Assembly: GCA_031256755.1 (NCBI GenBank)
Contig: JAIRPZ010000300.1
Location: forward strand, 1-7,289
DNA: 7,289 nucleotides
Source: Planctomycetaceae bacterium
Lineage (GTDB): Bacteria > Planctomycetota > Planctomycetia > Pirellulales > Thermoguttaceae
Direction of reading: 5' to 3'
Part shown: positions 6,500-7,289 of the stretch, piece by piece
Position numbering within the stretch: the stretch's first letter is position 1
Layout of the letters: the number at the start of each line of letters is the position of its first letter
Notes under the pieces: generated by a model
The model's database searches: none
What the model saw: the letters and a program-made list of their open reading frames with translations, nothing else
Told to the model about the DNA's origin: nothing
Program-made: the position numbers and the translations under genes

Positions 6500-7181
6500 A
6501 CTGCTTCAATACAGCAATACGGCTCTCTATATCTTTTTGCTGCGGATTGGCTTGCAATGAACGCTGATACGCCGCAACGGCTCCGGCTTTATCCCCTTTC
6601 TGTTCCATCAAATAACCCAATGCCCGCAATGCCCGGAAATGGGACGGTTCCGTTTCCAAAACCTTTTGCAGCAATTTTTCCGCAGCGGTACGACATTCTC
6701 CGGCAACTTCGGTACGCCCCTGAATCATACAAATTTGGGCATATTCCTGATAAAGACGTGCCAACTCAATTTTCGGCTCTGCCGAAGCCGGATAAGTCGT
6801 ATACCAGCCGATAAGAATTTGAAACGCCGTTTCCGCATCCCGACAATCCATATAAAGAGCGGCTAATCCGCGGTACGCTTCGGAATGATTGGGGTTTTTC
6901 GACAAACAAAGCCGGTAATACTGATTTGCCTGTTCGTACTGCTGCTGTGCTGCCGCCGCTTGCCCTGATTGCAGCGAAATCTTCGCCGATTGATGATACA
7001 CGGCAGCGATATTGTATTCCGTATTCGGATCATTCGGATTGGCTTTGAGGGCTTCCTGAAAAGATGTCATGGCGGCATCATATCGGGCTTGTCCGTAATA
7101 ACGTATGCCGTCTGCCGTCGGATTTTGAGCGGCGCAGCCGAATGTGAACAAAATTAAAAAAAGAAACCGCCGCCGCAACAT
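6498..7181 (-). CDS. Exported tetratricopeptide-repeat protein, possible lipoprotein
   Basis: A 227-residue protein from ATG 7181. It opens MLRRRFLFLILFTFGCAAQ: three Arg, a hydrophobic core, then Cys16. TFGC is a poor lipobox (Thr at -3, Phe at -2), so lipidation is possible but not certain; export to the periplasm is likely. The mature part is mostly helical TPR units: about residues 22-52 (YYGQARYDAAMTSFQEAL..NP), 57-98, 99-132 and 168-215 (ALRALGYLMEQKGDKAGAVAAYQ..NP), with the G-Y/A-x-P spacing typical of TPRs. The middle has a Gln/Ala-rich helix (about 73-87). TPR proteins are scaffolds for protein contacts; the partner is unknown. The open frame reaches TTG 7241, but that start would lie before the predicted transcription start and would put 20 hydrophilic residues before the signal sequence, so 7181 is preferred. 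The next gene on the same strand is nadA, 214 bp away, with no obvious functional link. Confidence 0.85.
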   Translation of the reverse strand: MLRRRFLFLILFTFGCAAQNPTADGIRYYGQARYDAAMTSFQEALKANPNDPNTEYNIAAVYHQSAKISLQSGQAAAAQQQYEQANQYYRLCLSKNPNHSEAYRGLAALYMDCRDAETAFQILIGWYTTYPASAEPKIELARLYQEYAQICMIQGRTEVAGECRTAAEKLLQKVLETEPSHFRALRALGYLMEQKGDKAGAVAAYQRSLQANPQQKDIESRIAVLKQ

Positions 7182-7194
7182 CGTACTTTCAGTC

Positions 7195-7235
7195 AAATGG
7201 ACGTTTTCTAATGAACATTCCCGATGAACGTTCTC
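7195..7235 (-). repeat. Three tandem imperfect 14-bp repeats before the TPR gene
   Basis: On the minus strand: GAGAACGTTCATCG (7222-7235), GGGAATGTTCATTA (7209-7222, sharing one base), GAAAACGTCCATTT (7195-7208). The shared core is GAAYGTYCAT or close to it, at a period of 13-14 bp. The array begins at the predicted transcription start and ends 13 bp before the ATG at 7181, a place where a repressor array or a leader-binding site could act. Confidence 0.5.
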
Positions 7236-7241
7236 CGGCAA

Positions 7242-7270
7242 ATCCTAATTTTTTTGCCAATGGCGGTCAA
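7242..7270 (-). promoter_or_regulatory. Promoter of the TPR gene
   Basis: Minus strand TTGACC (7265-7270, 5 of 6), 17-bp spacer containing an A-run, TAGGAT (7242-7247, 4 of 6). Transcription would start near 7235, about 54 nt before the ATG at 7181, which agrees with the shorter start chosen for the gene. Confidence 0.45.
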
Positions 7271-7289
7271 GGGGAATAAAAACAGGGAC

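Noticed and set aside
6386..6814. 142-codon plus-strand open frame opposite the TPR gene
   Set aside because: Proline- and arginine-rich shadow translation; the minus-strand TPR protein has a signal peptide and clear repeats.
1..7289. tRNA, rRNA, CRISPR array, insertion sequence or attachment site
   Set aside because: No cloverleaf-like segment, regularly spaced longer repeats, transposase motif or flanking target duplication was seen on either strand.

Overview
All six genes I can support lie on the minus strand, so transcription runs from right to left: a TPR lipoprotein-like gene, nadA, a DNA methyltransferase, a restriction endonuclease, an RND-type efflux permease, and the first 22 codons of a gene that leaves at the left edge. 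The large RND pump and the exported TPR protein point to a diderm (Gram-negative) bacterium. Moderate GC, the long NadA form, the style of the RND protein and frequent lack of Shine-Dalgarno sequences would suit a Planctomycetota/PVC-type organism, but I cannot prove this without a search.

Layout. 7182-7289 holds a plausible sigma70-type promoter (TTGACC-17-TAGGAT) followed by three tandem imperfect 14-bp repeats; 6498-7181 is the TPR protein. 6284-6497 is a repeat-dense intergenic stretch (two direct repeats, one distant inverted repeat, one small stem-loop) with a nadA promoter candidate; 5207-6283 is nadA (quinolinate synthase, NAD biosynthesis). 5070-5206 carries a strong promoter and a 10-bp direct repeat in front of the methyltransferase. 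3616-5069 is a compact type II restriction-modification pair: a beta-class, probably N4-cytosine, methyltransferase and a ScaI-like PD-(D/E)xK endonuclease whose genes overlap by 46 bp. This stretch is visibly more AT-rich than its flanks and looks acquired. 3567-3615 holds a TATAAT promoter only 9 bp before the RND start codon, overlapped by a perfect 9-bp inverted repeat. 243-3566 is the RND permease; 69-242 is intergenic with a stem-loop directly after the RND stop; 1-68 is a partial secreted or membrane protein.

How the parts work together. The restriction and modification genes form one functional unit, methyltransferase first, driven by their own promoter. The RND pump has its own promoter/operator and no adaptor (membrane fusion) gene in view. 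nadA and the TPR gene are ordinary chromosomal genes. I found no wholly new system; the points most worth checking are the control elements: the repeat in the methyltransferase promoter, the A9 tract in the methyltransferase, the palindrome at the RND start, the repeat array before the TPR gene, and a shared TACAAT-N8-ATG module suggesting leaderless transcripts.
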